From: Iocasia fonsfrigidae
GTDB lineage: Bacteria; Bacillota; Halanaerobiia; Halanaerobiales; DTU029
Assembly: GCF_017751145.1 (NCBI RefSeq)
Contig: NZ_CP046640.1
Location: forward strand, 1,840,137 to 1,904,136
DNA length: 64,000 nucleotides
Direction: 5' to 3'
Position numbers and translations under genes: made by a program. Position 1 is the stretch's first letter; each line of letters begins with the position of its first letter. Below the pieces are notes generated by a model, which ran no database searches, was not told where the DNA came from, and saw nothing but the letters and a program-made list of their open reading frames with translations. Positions 14,949-22,494 of this stretch are shown here, in pieces.

Positions 14949-16082
14949 ATGCATGAAACTCCTATTTTAATAATAGTTCTCTCTCTAGTCTTTGTTTTTT
15001 CTACACAGTCGTGTGCAGTTGAGGTCGGGGGGGAACTTAAGGTTTTATTATCAGGTGTATTACAGGATGATGGAAGCCTTGATAGTGAGGTTATAGAGAG
15101 TTTAAATCTGGAGTTTTTTCTTCCGCGAATAGCTAATAATGAGATCCGTTATGAATTTAAAATAGATAAGCCCTTACAGGATTTACAGGAGGGGGAGGAA
15201 CTTAGTTATTTTGCCAAAAAACTCTATCTTAAACATCGTTTTGATGGCTTTCACTTGACATTAGGGCGGCAGCCTGTTTCCTGGTCTTTTGGTTCTCTGC
15301 TTAATCCCGTAGACTATACTTTGGGTTCAGTTGCTCTGGATGAAGAGAATAATAGCAAATATACAGATGCCCTGGAAATGTATATTCCACTTAACTGGAA
15401 TTCCAGCCTAGCTATTGTGAGTTCTTTTCCTGCTGGGTTTAGCAGTGATTTTGATAAGATGAAATGGGGAATCAGGACCAGGGTAGGGGTAAGTGGTTAT
15501 GATTTAACTATAAATTATGTACGGGAACCAGAGTTAATATTTGATGAAAATCCCTTTAATGACATTATAACAGGGGTATCCTCAGTTATTCCTAAAAAAA
15601 GGGCTGGTTTTACAATCAAGGGTGATTTGAAAGACTTAGGGGTCTATGGCTCTTATGGGCATTATTTTGATGAAGGAGTAGATGGGAGTAATAGTTATCT
15701 GCTGGGGGTAGATTATAGTTATAATCTCAACTATTATACAACAGTTAATATGCAGTTAGAATACCTGGCAATTGAGTTAAATAGTCTGGAAACAGTACAG
15801 GACTTATTATCAGGGGTGGATATTTTAAATGAGAGAATTAATTTATTAACTGGGAGTATGACCTATCCTATTGATGATTTTTCTTCAATATCATTGACAA
15901 CAATGCTAAATCTGGATGATAGTAGTTTTGTTTTAATACCTGGTTATCAAAGTACCTTGCCTGGTAATCTTGACCTTGATATTAGTTCTTCAATTTTCCT
16001 GGGTGAAGAGGATTCCCTTTTCAGAGCTAAAGGGTTAATGCCTAAAGCTGTTACAACAATAAGTTTGAGTTATCCATTTTAA
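14949..16082 (+). CDS. Putative outer-membrane beta-barrel protein
   Basis: The 377-residue protein has a signal peptide (hydrophobic residues 5-22, probable cleavage near SCA/VEVGGEL). The rest has alternating beta-strand character with many aromatic girdle residues (FHLTLGRQPVSWSFG, YGSYGHYFDEG, YSYNLNYYTTVNMQLEYLAI), and it ends ...ISLSYPF. A terminal phenylalanine is the usual outer-membrane barrel insertion signal. GRQPVSW resembles the pattern of DUF1302/porin-like proteins. The ATG follows GAAGGGATGATATAA. Lying behind the LolA-like gene, it may be the outer-membrane end of the same export route. It could instead be a stand-alone porin, since repeat B separates them. Confidence 0.7.
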   Translation: MHETPILIIVLSLVFVFSTQSCAVEVGGELKVLLSGVLQDDGSLDSEVIESLNLEFFLPRIANNEIRYEFKIDKPLQDLQEGEELSYFAKKLYLKHRFDGFHLTLGRQPVSWSFGSLLNPVDYTLGSVALDEENNSKYTDALEMYIPLNWNSSLAIVSSFPAGFSSDFDKMKWGIRTRVGVSGYDLTINYVREPELIFDENPFNDIITGVSSVIPKKRAGFTIKGDLKDLGVYGSYGHYFDEGVDGSNSYLLGVDYSYNLNYYTTVNMQLEYLAIELNSLETVQDLLSGVDILNERINLLTGSMTYPIDDFSSISLTTMLNLDDSSFVLIPGYQSTLPGNLDLDISSSIFLGEEDSLFRAKGLMPKAVTTISLSYPF

Positions 16083-16120
16083 CTGGCAATTAATAAATTA
16101 AACCAGGATTTCACAAATAC

Positions 16121-16149
16121 TTGACTTTAATACTTAAATCTATTATTAT
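16121..16149 (+). promoter_or_regulatory. Promoter of aminotransferase gene with overlapping dyad
   Basis: TTGACT (16121-16126), 17 bases, TATTAT (16144-16149). A perfect dyad, TATTATTA-TAG-TAATAATA (16141-16159), covers the -10 box and start region and could be an operator. Confidence 0.65.
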
Positions 16150-16236
16150 AGTAATAATATAATTTATTTTGTCAACAATTTAATTATGTAAAAGTGTTAT
16201 TATTAATTAGTAAAAAATAAAAAGGAGAGAAAAATA

Positions 16237-17418
16237 GTGAGCAATATATTCTCAGAACGCATAATAGATGTTCCTAAGTCATTTATCAGGGAAATATTAA
16301 AAGTAGCTGTAGAACCAGATATAATATCCTTTGCTGGGGGGCTGCCCAATAGAGATCTTTTTCCAGTATCAGCTCTTCAGGAAGCAAGTAATGATGTTTT
16401 TGATTCAGCAGGAAAAGAGGTATTACAATATAGTAATACAGAAGGATACCTCCCTTTAAGGGAATATATTGCCCAAAGATATGAAACAAAAAAAGGTATT
16501 AAGGTATCCCCTGAAAATATACTTATTACCAATGGTTCACAACAGGGATTAGATCTCCTTGCTAAGGTATTTTTAAATCAAGGGGATGAAATTATAATTG
16601 AGGAACCTGGGTATCTAGGAGCTATTCAGGCTTTTTCTATATATAGTCCATCATTTAGAACAGTTCAACTCTCTGATGAGGGTTTAAATATACAGGAACT
16701 GACAGGGGTACTTAATACGTATAATCCTAAATTAATGTACACAGTCCCTAATTTTCAAAATCCTTCAGGTATTTCTTATGCAAAGTCTAATAGGGAAGCT
16801 GTAGCCAGTCTTATCAAAGATAAAGATATTTATTTAATAGAAGACGATCCCTATGGTGAGCTGAGGTATATCGGGGAGGATATAATCTCATTTAAAAAAA
16901 TATTACCAGAACAAACTATACTGTTAGGGTCTTTTTCAAAAGTAGTGGCCCCTTCCTTTAGAATTGGTTGGGTTGTGGCCCCAGATTTTATTATGGAAAA
17001 ACTTATTATTGCCAAACAGGCCTCAGATCTACACACTAATTATATTAGTCAGAGGATTCTAGATCAGTATCTAAGTGACAATGATCTTAATGAACATATT
17101 TCCTTGATTAAAGATACTTATAACAGACAGAGGAAAGCAATGTTAAATAGTATTACAAAGTATTTCTCTGATGAAATTAAATGTACTAAACCTGAAGGGG
17201 GAATGTTTTTGTGGGTAACCTTACCAGATGACATACCAGCTATGGAATTTTTTGATCTGGCAATTCAAAATAAAGTTGCCTTTGTACCAGGTGACCCTTT
17301 CTATATAAACAAGAAAAATACTAGTACTTTAAGGTTAAATTATTCATGTGTAGATGAAAAGAACATTGAAATGGGAATAAAAAGATTAGCTGATACATTT
17401 GCCAGAGTAATAAAGTAA
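16237..17418 (+). CDS. PLP-dependent aminotransferase, class I/II (LysN/2-aminoadipate type)
   Basis: This 393-residue fold-type I aminotransferase contains ISFAGGLPNRDLFP (about 28-41), ITNGSQQGLDLLAK (95-108, phosphate/ring binding), YTVPNFQNPSGISY (170-183, the NP motif), IEDDPYGELRY (aspartate to the PLP nitrogen), and SFSKVVAPSFRIGW with the Schiff-base lysine (about 231-244). The closest named relatives are multi-substrate 2-aminoadipate / aromatic / branched-chain transaminases; the exact substrate is open. GTG 16237 follows AAGGAGAGAAAAATA. It is a stand-alone gene with its own promoter. Confidence 0.88.
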   Translation: MSNIFSERIIDVPKSFIREILKVAVEPDIISFAGGLPNRDLFPVSALQEASNDVFDSAGKEVLQYSNTEGYLPLREYIAQRYETKKGIKVSPENILITNGSQQGLDLLAKVFLNQGDEIIIEEPGYLGAIQAFSIYSPSFRTVQLSDEGLNIQELTGVLNTYNPKLMYTVPNFQNPSGISYAKSNREAVASLIKDKDIYLIEDDPYGELRYIGEDIISFKKILPEQTILLGSFSKVVAPSFRIGWVVAPDFIMEKLIIAKQASDLHTNYISQRILDQYLSDNDLNEHISLIKDTYNRQRKAMLNSITKYFSDEIKCTKPEGGMFLWVTLPDDIPAMEFFDLAIQNKVAFVPGDPFYINKKNTSTLRLNYSCVDEKNIEMGIKRLADTFARVIK

Positions 17419-17488
17419 AAGTTTACTATTGATGCCATCATAAGCATTGAGCTGTTAAACAATAAACATAAAGAAAGAGCTGAGACTA

Positions 17489-17875
17489 TTGAAAAAAATA
17501 TTAGTCTTTTTACATGTATTTGTTAGTCTAGGAGCTTTATATGGTGGTATGGTTGCCATTAGAAATCCATATAATCCTTTAGGGGCTTCTGTAGAACTTT
17601 TAGAAGTGTCTCCCTTTAGTAATTTCTTTATTCCTGGTGTTATTTTATTTGTAATAGTTGGTCTTGGTAATATATTTGCTGCACTCTGTTTAAAATATCA
17701 ATTTAAATTCAGCTTATTGATTAGTAATCTTTTAGGTTGGGCGCTAATCGTTTGGATTATAGTGCAGTGCATAATGATGAGAACAGTTAATTTTTTGCAT
17801 ATAATCTATTTTGTAATTGGATTAGTTGTGGTACTAATTTCAATAAAGTTAATCTTGGATTCGATAGACAACTGA
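17489..17875 (+). CDS. Small four-helix membrane protein, unknown function
   Basis: The 128-residue protein is almost entirely hydrophobic, with about four predicted helices (5-24, 46-66, 73-93, 100-123) and short loops; a conserved-looking NPYNPLG lies in the first loop. I know it only as an uncharacterised membrane protein type. The start is TTG 17489 after AAGAAAGAGCTGAG, a weak binding site; no ATG fits better. It follows the aminotransferase by 70 bases and may be co-transcribed. Confidence 0.6.
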   Translation: MKKILVFLHVFVSLGALYGGMVAIRNPYNPLGASVELLEVSPFSNFFIPGVILFVIVGLGNIFAALCLKYQFKFSLLISNLLGWALIVWIIVQCIMMRTVNFLHIIYFVIGLVVVLISIKLILDSIDN

Positions 17876-18145
17876 AATTCTTTATTAAGAGCATGTTGAA
17901 AAGGAGTTAGAAAAATTAAAATAATTTCTAAAAAAAAGAAGGAGATTTTCAAAAGATAACGAATATAATAATAAATGGAGGAAATATTCGGGAATATAAA
18001 TATCTATAATATAATACTTTAAGTGTATATGGCTATAATTATAACAATTAAATATTAAAAGCTTTTTAGTAAAATATAAGTTAATAAGGAATATTTAAAA
18101 CTATAAACTATATATATAAAATATAAAGTGATTAGTTAATTATTT

Positions 18146-18297
18146 TACTTAAAACTAAAACGGTTTAGTAAGTCGAATACTGTAAATGAAGTGGAAATAA
18201 TGTAGAAAAAAGGGACTGGCATATGTTCTTAATTTTACCAGCAATTAGGATATTATTCATTTATTTTATACCAATAATTCTGGAATTTTATAGTTAA
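18146..18297 (+). pseudogene. Decayed copy 1 of a small membrane protein gene with its leader
   Basis: The leader (18146-18222) contains the hairpin ACTAAA-ACGG-TTTAGT and ...GAATACTGTA...GTGGA. The frame from 18223 (MFLILPAIRILFIYFIPIIL) parallels the better copy at 18612 (MVLILLAVFAILFIHLIPMI) but stops at 18297. Similarity resumes past the stop, so the copy is mutated. Together with 18412-18500 and 18533-18758 it makes a three-unit decayed array. Confidence 0.55.
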
Positions 18298-18411
18298 GTT
18301 AAAAGATTTGAATATTTTTATATTATGGATTAGATGATTGCTCCCTTGGTTAGCTTGAGGAATTTGCTGAGGACGTTTCCTATATAACTACTATATATAA
18401 ATTATTAGTTG

Positions 18412-18500
18412 CTTACTCTTGCTCGAAACTAAAGCGATTTAGTAAATCAAATACTGTAAAAGAGGTGGAAGATATGCAGAAAAAAAGGACTGGCAGATAC
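18412..18500 (+). repeat. Repeat unit 2 of the small-gene array (leader only)
   Basis: This has the same leader as units 1 and 3, with hairpin ACTAAA-GCGA-TTTAGT (loop changed to a GNRA-type tetraloop, stem kept), then GAGGTGG and ATGCAGAAAAAAAGGACTGGC. It breaks off after 10 codons. No membrane-protein body follows. Confidence 0.6.
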
Positions 18501-18532
18501 TAAATATAAATTATAAGATGATAAGCAATTTT

Positions 18533-18758
18533 CTTACTTAAAACTAAAACGGTTTAGTAAATCGAATATTGTAGAAGAGGTGGAGATTGTGTAGAAAAAA
18601 AGTACTGGCATATGGTTTTAATTTTATTAGCAGTATTTGCGATACTATTTATTCATCTTATACCGATGATCTGGGGATTTACGTTTAATTTTAAGAATTT
18701 GAATATTTTATATATAGGGCTTGCTTTCGCAATGTTTGTTATAAAAGCAAAATTTTGA
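18533..18758 (+). pseudogene. Repeat unit 3: small hydrophobic protein gene, start disrupted
   Basis: The leader hairpin ACTAAA-ACGG-TTTAGT (18544-18559) and GAGGTGG are followed by a frame encoding VEKKYWHMVLILLAVFAILF... to the stop at 18756-18758, 48 residues from the internal ATG at 18612. Two helices flank 'WGFTFNFKNLNILY'. The expected start beside the ribosome binding site reads GTG-TAG, as if one base were lost; units 1 and 2 resemble it there. Similar tiny proteins accompany sodium/solute symporters (an association from memory of the family), but no symporter is adjacent. It could still be expressed from the internal ATG. Confidence 0.5.
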
Positions 18759-18839
18759 TTATTAATAAAGTTTGGAAACAAAGTTTTTCATTAGTTAAAA
18801 GAAATTATGTGTCTTTAAAATTATGGATAACTTTAAAGA

Positions 18840-18968
18840 CCGACAAATATATTTACTTTCCTTGTCGTGTGCTATGGTGTCCTACCTCCGCTTACTGTCG
18901 AGAAATTATCCTCCGGCGTCCTGCCTGCGGATAATTTCTAGAGTCGTCCAGTAAATATATTTGTCTGG
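18840..18968 (+). repeat. Structured repeat family A, copy 2 (type copy)
   Basis: Outer arms ACAAATATATTTACT (18843-18857) and AGTAAATATATTTGT (18950-18964) pair perfectly, as do inner arms AGAAATTATCC (18901-18911) and GGATAATTTCT (18929-18939). Loops carry CTTGTCGT, GTGTCCTACCTCCG, TTACTGTCG, CCGGCGTCCTGCCT and AGAGTCGTCC. A second hairpin, AAAGTGGTTT (18997-19006) with AAACCACTTT (19045-19054), follows and is conserved in copies 1 and 4. No gene is visible between 18969 and 19395 apart from this. Confidence 0.9.
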
Positions 18969-19395
18969 TTTATGATAATTAGTTAACTTTGTGCAAAAAG
19001 TGGTTTTAAGAATAAATATAATTGTTGATTAAGTTTGGATCGCCAAACCACTTTGTTCTACTATCCTTGATTTTACTTAAATAAAATTGCTTGTGAGAAT
19101 TGAGGGAGATATGGCCTTCTCCTGGTTTTTAAGTTTTATATTATAGGTCTATACTATGAGAAATTCAAAATATGTAATTATCTTTATCTTTATCATTTGC
19201 TAAAAATTAAAGGGGGGGAGTTCAAATTTAGTAATATAGCGGCAAATGTAAAGATATTATAGACTGCTTTTATCTATGGGCTTAAAGGTAATTTTAAGAT
19301 TAAGGAAATAAAGAGACTTATTCTTACTTATCTGTTAAGCAAAGATAAATCAGTCAATATATTAAAACTAGAAACAGAAAACGAGGAGGATCTAC

Positions 19396-21105
19396 ATGAA
19401 AAAATTTCTTATTGCTATGTTGCTTGTTTTAGCTTTAACTGCTTCTGCATTTGCTGCTTCTTTTGCAGATGTGCCTTCAAGTCACTGGGCATACCAGGCA
19501 GTTAATAAACTTATTGCTTCTGGTATTCTTTCCGGATATCCAGATGGGACTTTCAAAGGCCAGAATAATCTGAGCCGTTATGAAATCGCTGTTGTTGTGG
19601 CCCGTGTTCTTGAGGAAATTGAAGCAGAACAGGCAGCTTTAGCTGACAAAGTTGAAGATGCTGCTAACAATTTGAGTATTGGTGAAGCTCAACAGGTTAA
19701 TCAGATCGTTAAATCGCTTGTGGCTAAAAACACTGGTGAGGAATTAAGTAATCAACAGGCTGACGAAGTGCGCAGTATAGTCCAGGCTCTGACTTATGAA
19801 TTCAAGCCAGAACTTACTGACTTAGGTGTTGCTGTTGATGAGTTAGACAGCAGATTAACTGCTGTAGAAGCAGATGTTAAGGGTTTGAAAGCAGATAAAC
19901 CTAAAATTACTTTCGGTGCCTGGGGACGTGCTATTGTTGCTCCAGGGATGGAGCCTGATGATGGAGACACTCGTCCTCAACAGACTGTATCCTGGGGTTG
20001 GGATAACGCCCGTATCGGTTGGACTATGAAAGGTGAAAGTGCAGATGGAAACATAGGTATCCATATTGATAGCAATGCTGATGGCGGTGGATTTGGCCAC
20101 CAGGACCAACAGAAAGTATGGGCAAAACCTTCTGAAAATATTACTCTTGAAGTAGGACCATCAGTATTTTTTGATAAATTACGTGGTAATGCTGCCTATG
20201 GTGCCTGGAACTGGATGCGTTTTAACACACAGGACGATGAAGATGCTATCTTCGTTCGTGGTAAAGCAGGTAAGGGAGACGGAAAGACCCCTTATCGCAG
20301 CGCTGAAGCCCAGGATGGTATAAATGGTGGTGCCCTAGTTCATTATGATAAAGACAATTTAACTTTATATGCTTCCTTTGATCAGAGTGATGGTGGTACT
20401 GTTGTGGCGGAAGAAAAAGATTCTAGTGGTACGGTTATTCAGAAGGAAGTAAAAGAAAAAGAGTATACTACTGCTAAGATGTTTAAACGTGGTCAGTATG
20501 GTGTTGGCTATGCTACTGATTTTGGATTGGTCCGTGCTCAGTACATAGGAAAAGCAACATATGCAAAAGACCCAAGTGATGATGAGATGGAGGAATATGG
20601 TGTTTTTAATGCTGCAGTAAGATTTGACAAGCTGGCATCTGATTTCACCCTTGACGTTGGTTTGTTTGTTCCAACTGATGATCCTGAAGATTGTGGAGAA
20701 TATAAAGGGTTAAATGCTTATGCTAATTATACTGGTGTAGATAAGTGGACTTTGCATAGTACAGTTCAAACCAAGTTTGATAAAGCAGATGTAGATGGTG
20801 ATGAAGATTTAGCTTTTCAACTTGGTTTTGGGGGCGACTATGACTTAGCTGATGGTGCCTATACTATTAATACCGATTTACGTTATTTCAATGAAAACTG
20901 GATGTACGATGAAAAGAGATTTGAAGAATATGGGGGAGATGGCGATCAAATTGGTTTCTTAGTAGGTATTGCTAAAAACTTAGAAAATGGTAAAGTTGGT
21001 ATAGGTCTGGAATACACTACTCATTCATTCAATGGTCATGATAGTACATATGATGGAGACGAGGAGAACTGGGCATTTCCTATCGTTGTTGAGTACTCGT
21101 TCTAA
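19396..21105 (+). CDS. SLH-domain outer membrane porin (OmpM-like)
   Basis: The 569-residue protein has a signal peptide (residues 1-20, cleavage ASAFA/ASF). One SLH domain (about 22-72; FADVPSSHWAYQAVNKLIAS, then GYPDGTFKG and LSRYEIA) would bind pyruvylated or polyamine-modified cell-wall polymer. A coiled coil follows (about 75-165), then a beta-barrel (about 168-569) ending IVVEYSF with a terminal phenylalanine. This SLH/coil/barrel design is the outer-membrane tether and porin of diderm Firmicutes. The start follows ACGAGGAGGATCTAC. Codons are richer in G/C than the neighbours', as expected for an abundant protein, and the gene has a strong terminator. Confidence 0.9.
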   Translation: MKKFLIAMLLVLALTASAFAASFADVPSSHWAYQAVNKLIASGILSGYPDGTFKGQNNLSRYEIAVVVARVLEEIEAEQAALADKVEDAANNLSIGEAQQVNQIVKSLVAKNTGEELSNQQADEVRSIVQALTYEFKPELTDLGVAVDELDSRLTAVEADVKGLKADKPKITFGAWGRAIVAPGMEPDDGDTRPQQTVSWGWDNARIGWTMKGESADGNIGIHIDSNADGGGFGHQDQQKVWAKPSENITLEVGPSVFFDKLRGNAAYGAWNWMRFNTQDDEDAIFVRGKAGKGDGKTPYRSAEAQDGINGGALVHYDKDNLTLYASFDQSDGGTVVAEEKDSSGTVIQKEVKEKEYTTAKMFKRGQYGVGYATDFGLVRAQYIGKATYAKDPSDDEMEEYGVFNAAVRFDKLASDFTLDVGLFVPTDDPEDCGEYKGLNAYANYTGVDKWTLHSTVQTKFDKADVDGDEDLAFQLGFGGDYDLADGAYTINTDLRYFNENWMYDEKRFEEYGGDGDQIGFLVGIAKNLENGKVGIGLEYTTHSFNGHDSTYDGDEENWAFPIVVEYSF

Positions 21106-21130
21106 GCAGTACGTAGTGTAGTAATTAAGG

Positions 21131-21170
21131 TGTTATAGTCTGCGAGAGTAGACTATAACATCTTTTTTTT
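21131..21170 (+). terminator. Terminator after SLH porin gene
   Basis: TGTTATAGTCT and AGACTATAACA, an 11-bp perfect stem with a GCGAGAGT loop, are followed by TCTTTTTTTT. Confidence 0.9.
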
Positions 21171-21429
21171 ATAAATACACTGGTGTGTTTGTCTGATCTC
21201 TCAGATTCCTTAGCCAGTTCTAGTTCTTCCAGTAAGCAATTCCTTAAATTGCTTATTTTCAGTCCCTAAGTTGCTAACATATTTTTAGAAAAACGATATA
21301 ATCTGTTTTTTGAAATCATTTATTTTTGTGATATACTAAGATATGGGAATTTTATAAATTGATTATTATATTTCCTGCTTTGCTAAGGTTGAGCAAAATA
21401 CCATATATACAGGTAGGTGAAGATATGAT

Positions 21430-22227
21430 ATGTTATCTTATTATTCAGATAAAAACATTGATATTTTTGAAATAAAAAAATGTCTTAATGTTATGCAATC
21501 GGAAAAAGCGCATTTTCATCATGAATTATCTATTGCCTTGATTGATAGAGGAGGTACTTCAGTAAAATTTGAGAATAAGACTTATAATTTCACTGCAAAA
21601 GATTTAATAATCTTCCCCCCTGGATTGGTTCACTGTTGTAACCCTTATAGTTTAGAAAACTGGGGATTTACAATGGTTTATCTTGATTATGGCTGGTTTA
21701 AGGGTATTTTCAAACTGGAATTTAAGGAAAATGAGGTGTTTAGTTATAAGTTGAGTAGGGGTGAATATTTGAGACTGAAAAACAATCTCTTGTTTTTAGA
21801 AAAGAGGGTTGATTATATAAGTAAGAAAAAGTGTTTAATAAGAATATTGGAAAAATATCTAATTCAAAATATGAGAAAATTTAATGATATTAGAATTGAT
21901 TTATTAGAGAAAGAGAGGATTAAAAGGGTAAGGGAATATATTGAGGACAATATTAACCAGAAAGTAACCTTAAATGAATTATCGAATTTTTCCGGTATAA
22001 GTAAATATCATTTAATGAGAACATTTAAAAAAATGTATAAGGTATCACCACTTACTTATCAGAGGAATCTAAGGTTTAATCTTGCTAAAAAAGGGCTTAA
22101 GGAGGGTGGGGATATTTCAAAAATTGCGGTTAGTTTAGGGTATTATGACCAGAGTCATTTTACTAATGAGTTTAAAAAATTTTCAGGGACGACTCCAGAT
22201 GATTATAGAAAGAATTTGTGTATATAA
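21430..22227 (+). CDS. AraC-family transcriptional regulator with cupin sensor domain
   Basis: In this 265-residue protein, residues 1-140 form an AraC-binding (cupin) domain (FHHELSIALIDRGGTSVKFE, then IIFPPGLVHCCNP). Residues 165-262 form the double helix-turn-helix: LNELSNFSGISKYHLMRTFK and ISKIAVSLGYYDQSHFTNEF, then FKKFSGTTPDDYR. The effector is unknown; AraC proteins with this cupin often sense small molecules and control the next gene, here an EamA exporter in the same direction. The start ATG 21430 follows AGGTAGGTGAAG. Confidence 0.88.
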   Translation: MLSYYSDKNIDIFEIKKCLNVMQSEKAHFHHELSIALIDRGGTSVKFENKTYNFTAKDLIIFPPGLVHCCNPYSLENWGFTMVYLDYGWFKGIFKLEFKENEVFSYKLSRGEYLRLKNNLLFLEKRVDYISKKKCLIRILEKYLIQNMRKFNDIRIDLLEKERIKRVREYIEDNINQKVTLNELSNFSGISKYHLMRTFKKMYKVSPLTYQRNLRFNLAKKGLKEGGDISKIAVSLGYYDQSHFTNEFKKFSGTTPDDYRKNLCI

Positions 22228-22260
22228 GTAGCACTTAAATATAGCACTTTTCTGTTCCAG

Positions 22261-22383
22261 CCAATTATATTAATTCCGCTTGTCGTTCGTTACGGCGTCC
22301 TGCCTCCACTCACTGTCACATATTTTTCACTTCGGCATCCTGCCTACGTGAAAAATATAGAGTCGCTCCATTAATATAATTGG
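22261..22383 (+). repeat. Structured repeat family A, copy 3 (divergent arms, conserved loops)
   Basis: Outer arms CCAATTATATTAAT (22261-22274) and ATTAATATAATTGG (22370-22383), and inner arms ATATTTTTCAC (22320-22330) and GTGAAAAATAT (22348-22358), are perfect yet differ in sequence from copies 1, 2 and 4. The loops keep GCTTGTCGT, GGCGTCCTGCCTCC, CACTGTC, TTCGGCATCCTGCCT and AGAGTCGCTCC. Changing both arms while keeping the pairing is evidence for selected structure. This copy lacks the trailing AAAGTGG/CCACTTT hairpin. Confidence 0.88.
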
Positions 22384-22494
22384 CTTACACAAAGCATAGT
22401 GTGAATAAATTAAATGAAAATTTTTATAGCAAGTTTTTACAATACTATTTCTTTTCAAGGCCATATAATGAACAAAAAACAGGGAGTGAACGAG

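Noticed and set aside
18146-18614. Possible CRISPR array, because three similar units follow one another
   Set aside because: The units are about 80 bases long, unevenly spaced (roughly 270 and 120 bases) and carry remnants of a gene; there are no cas genes nearby.
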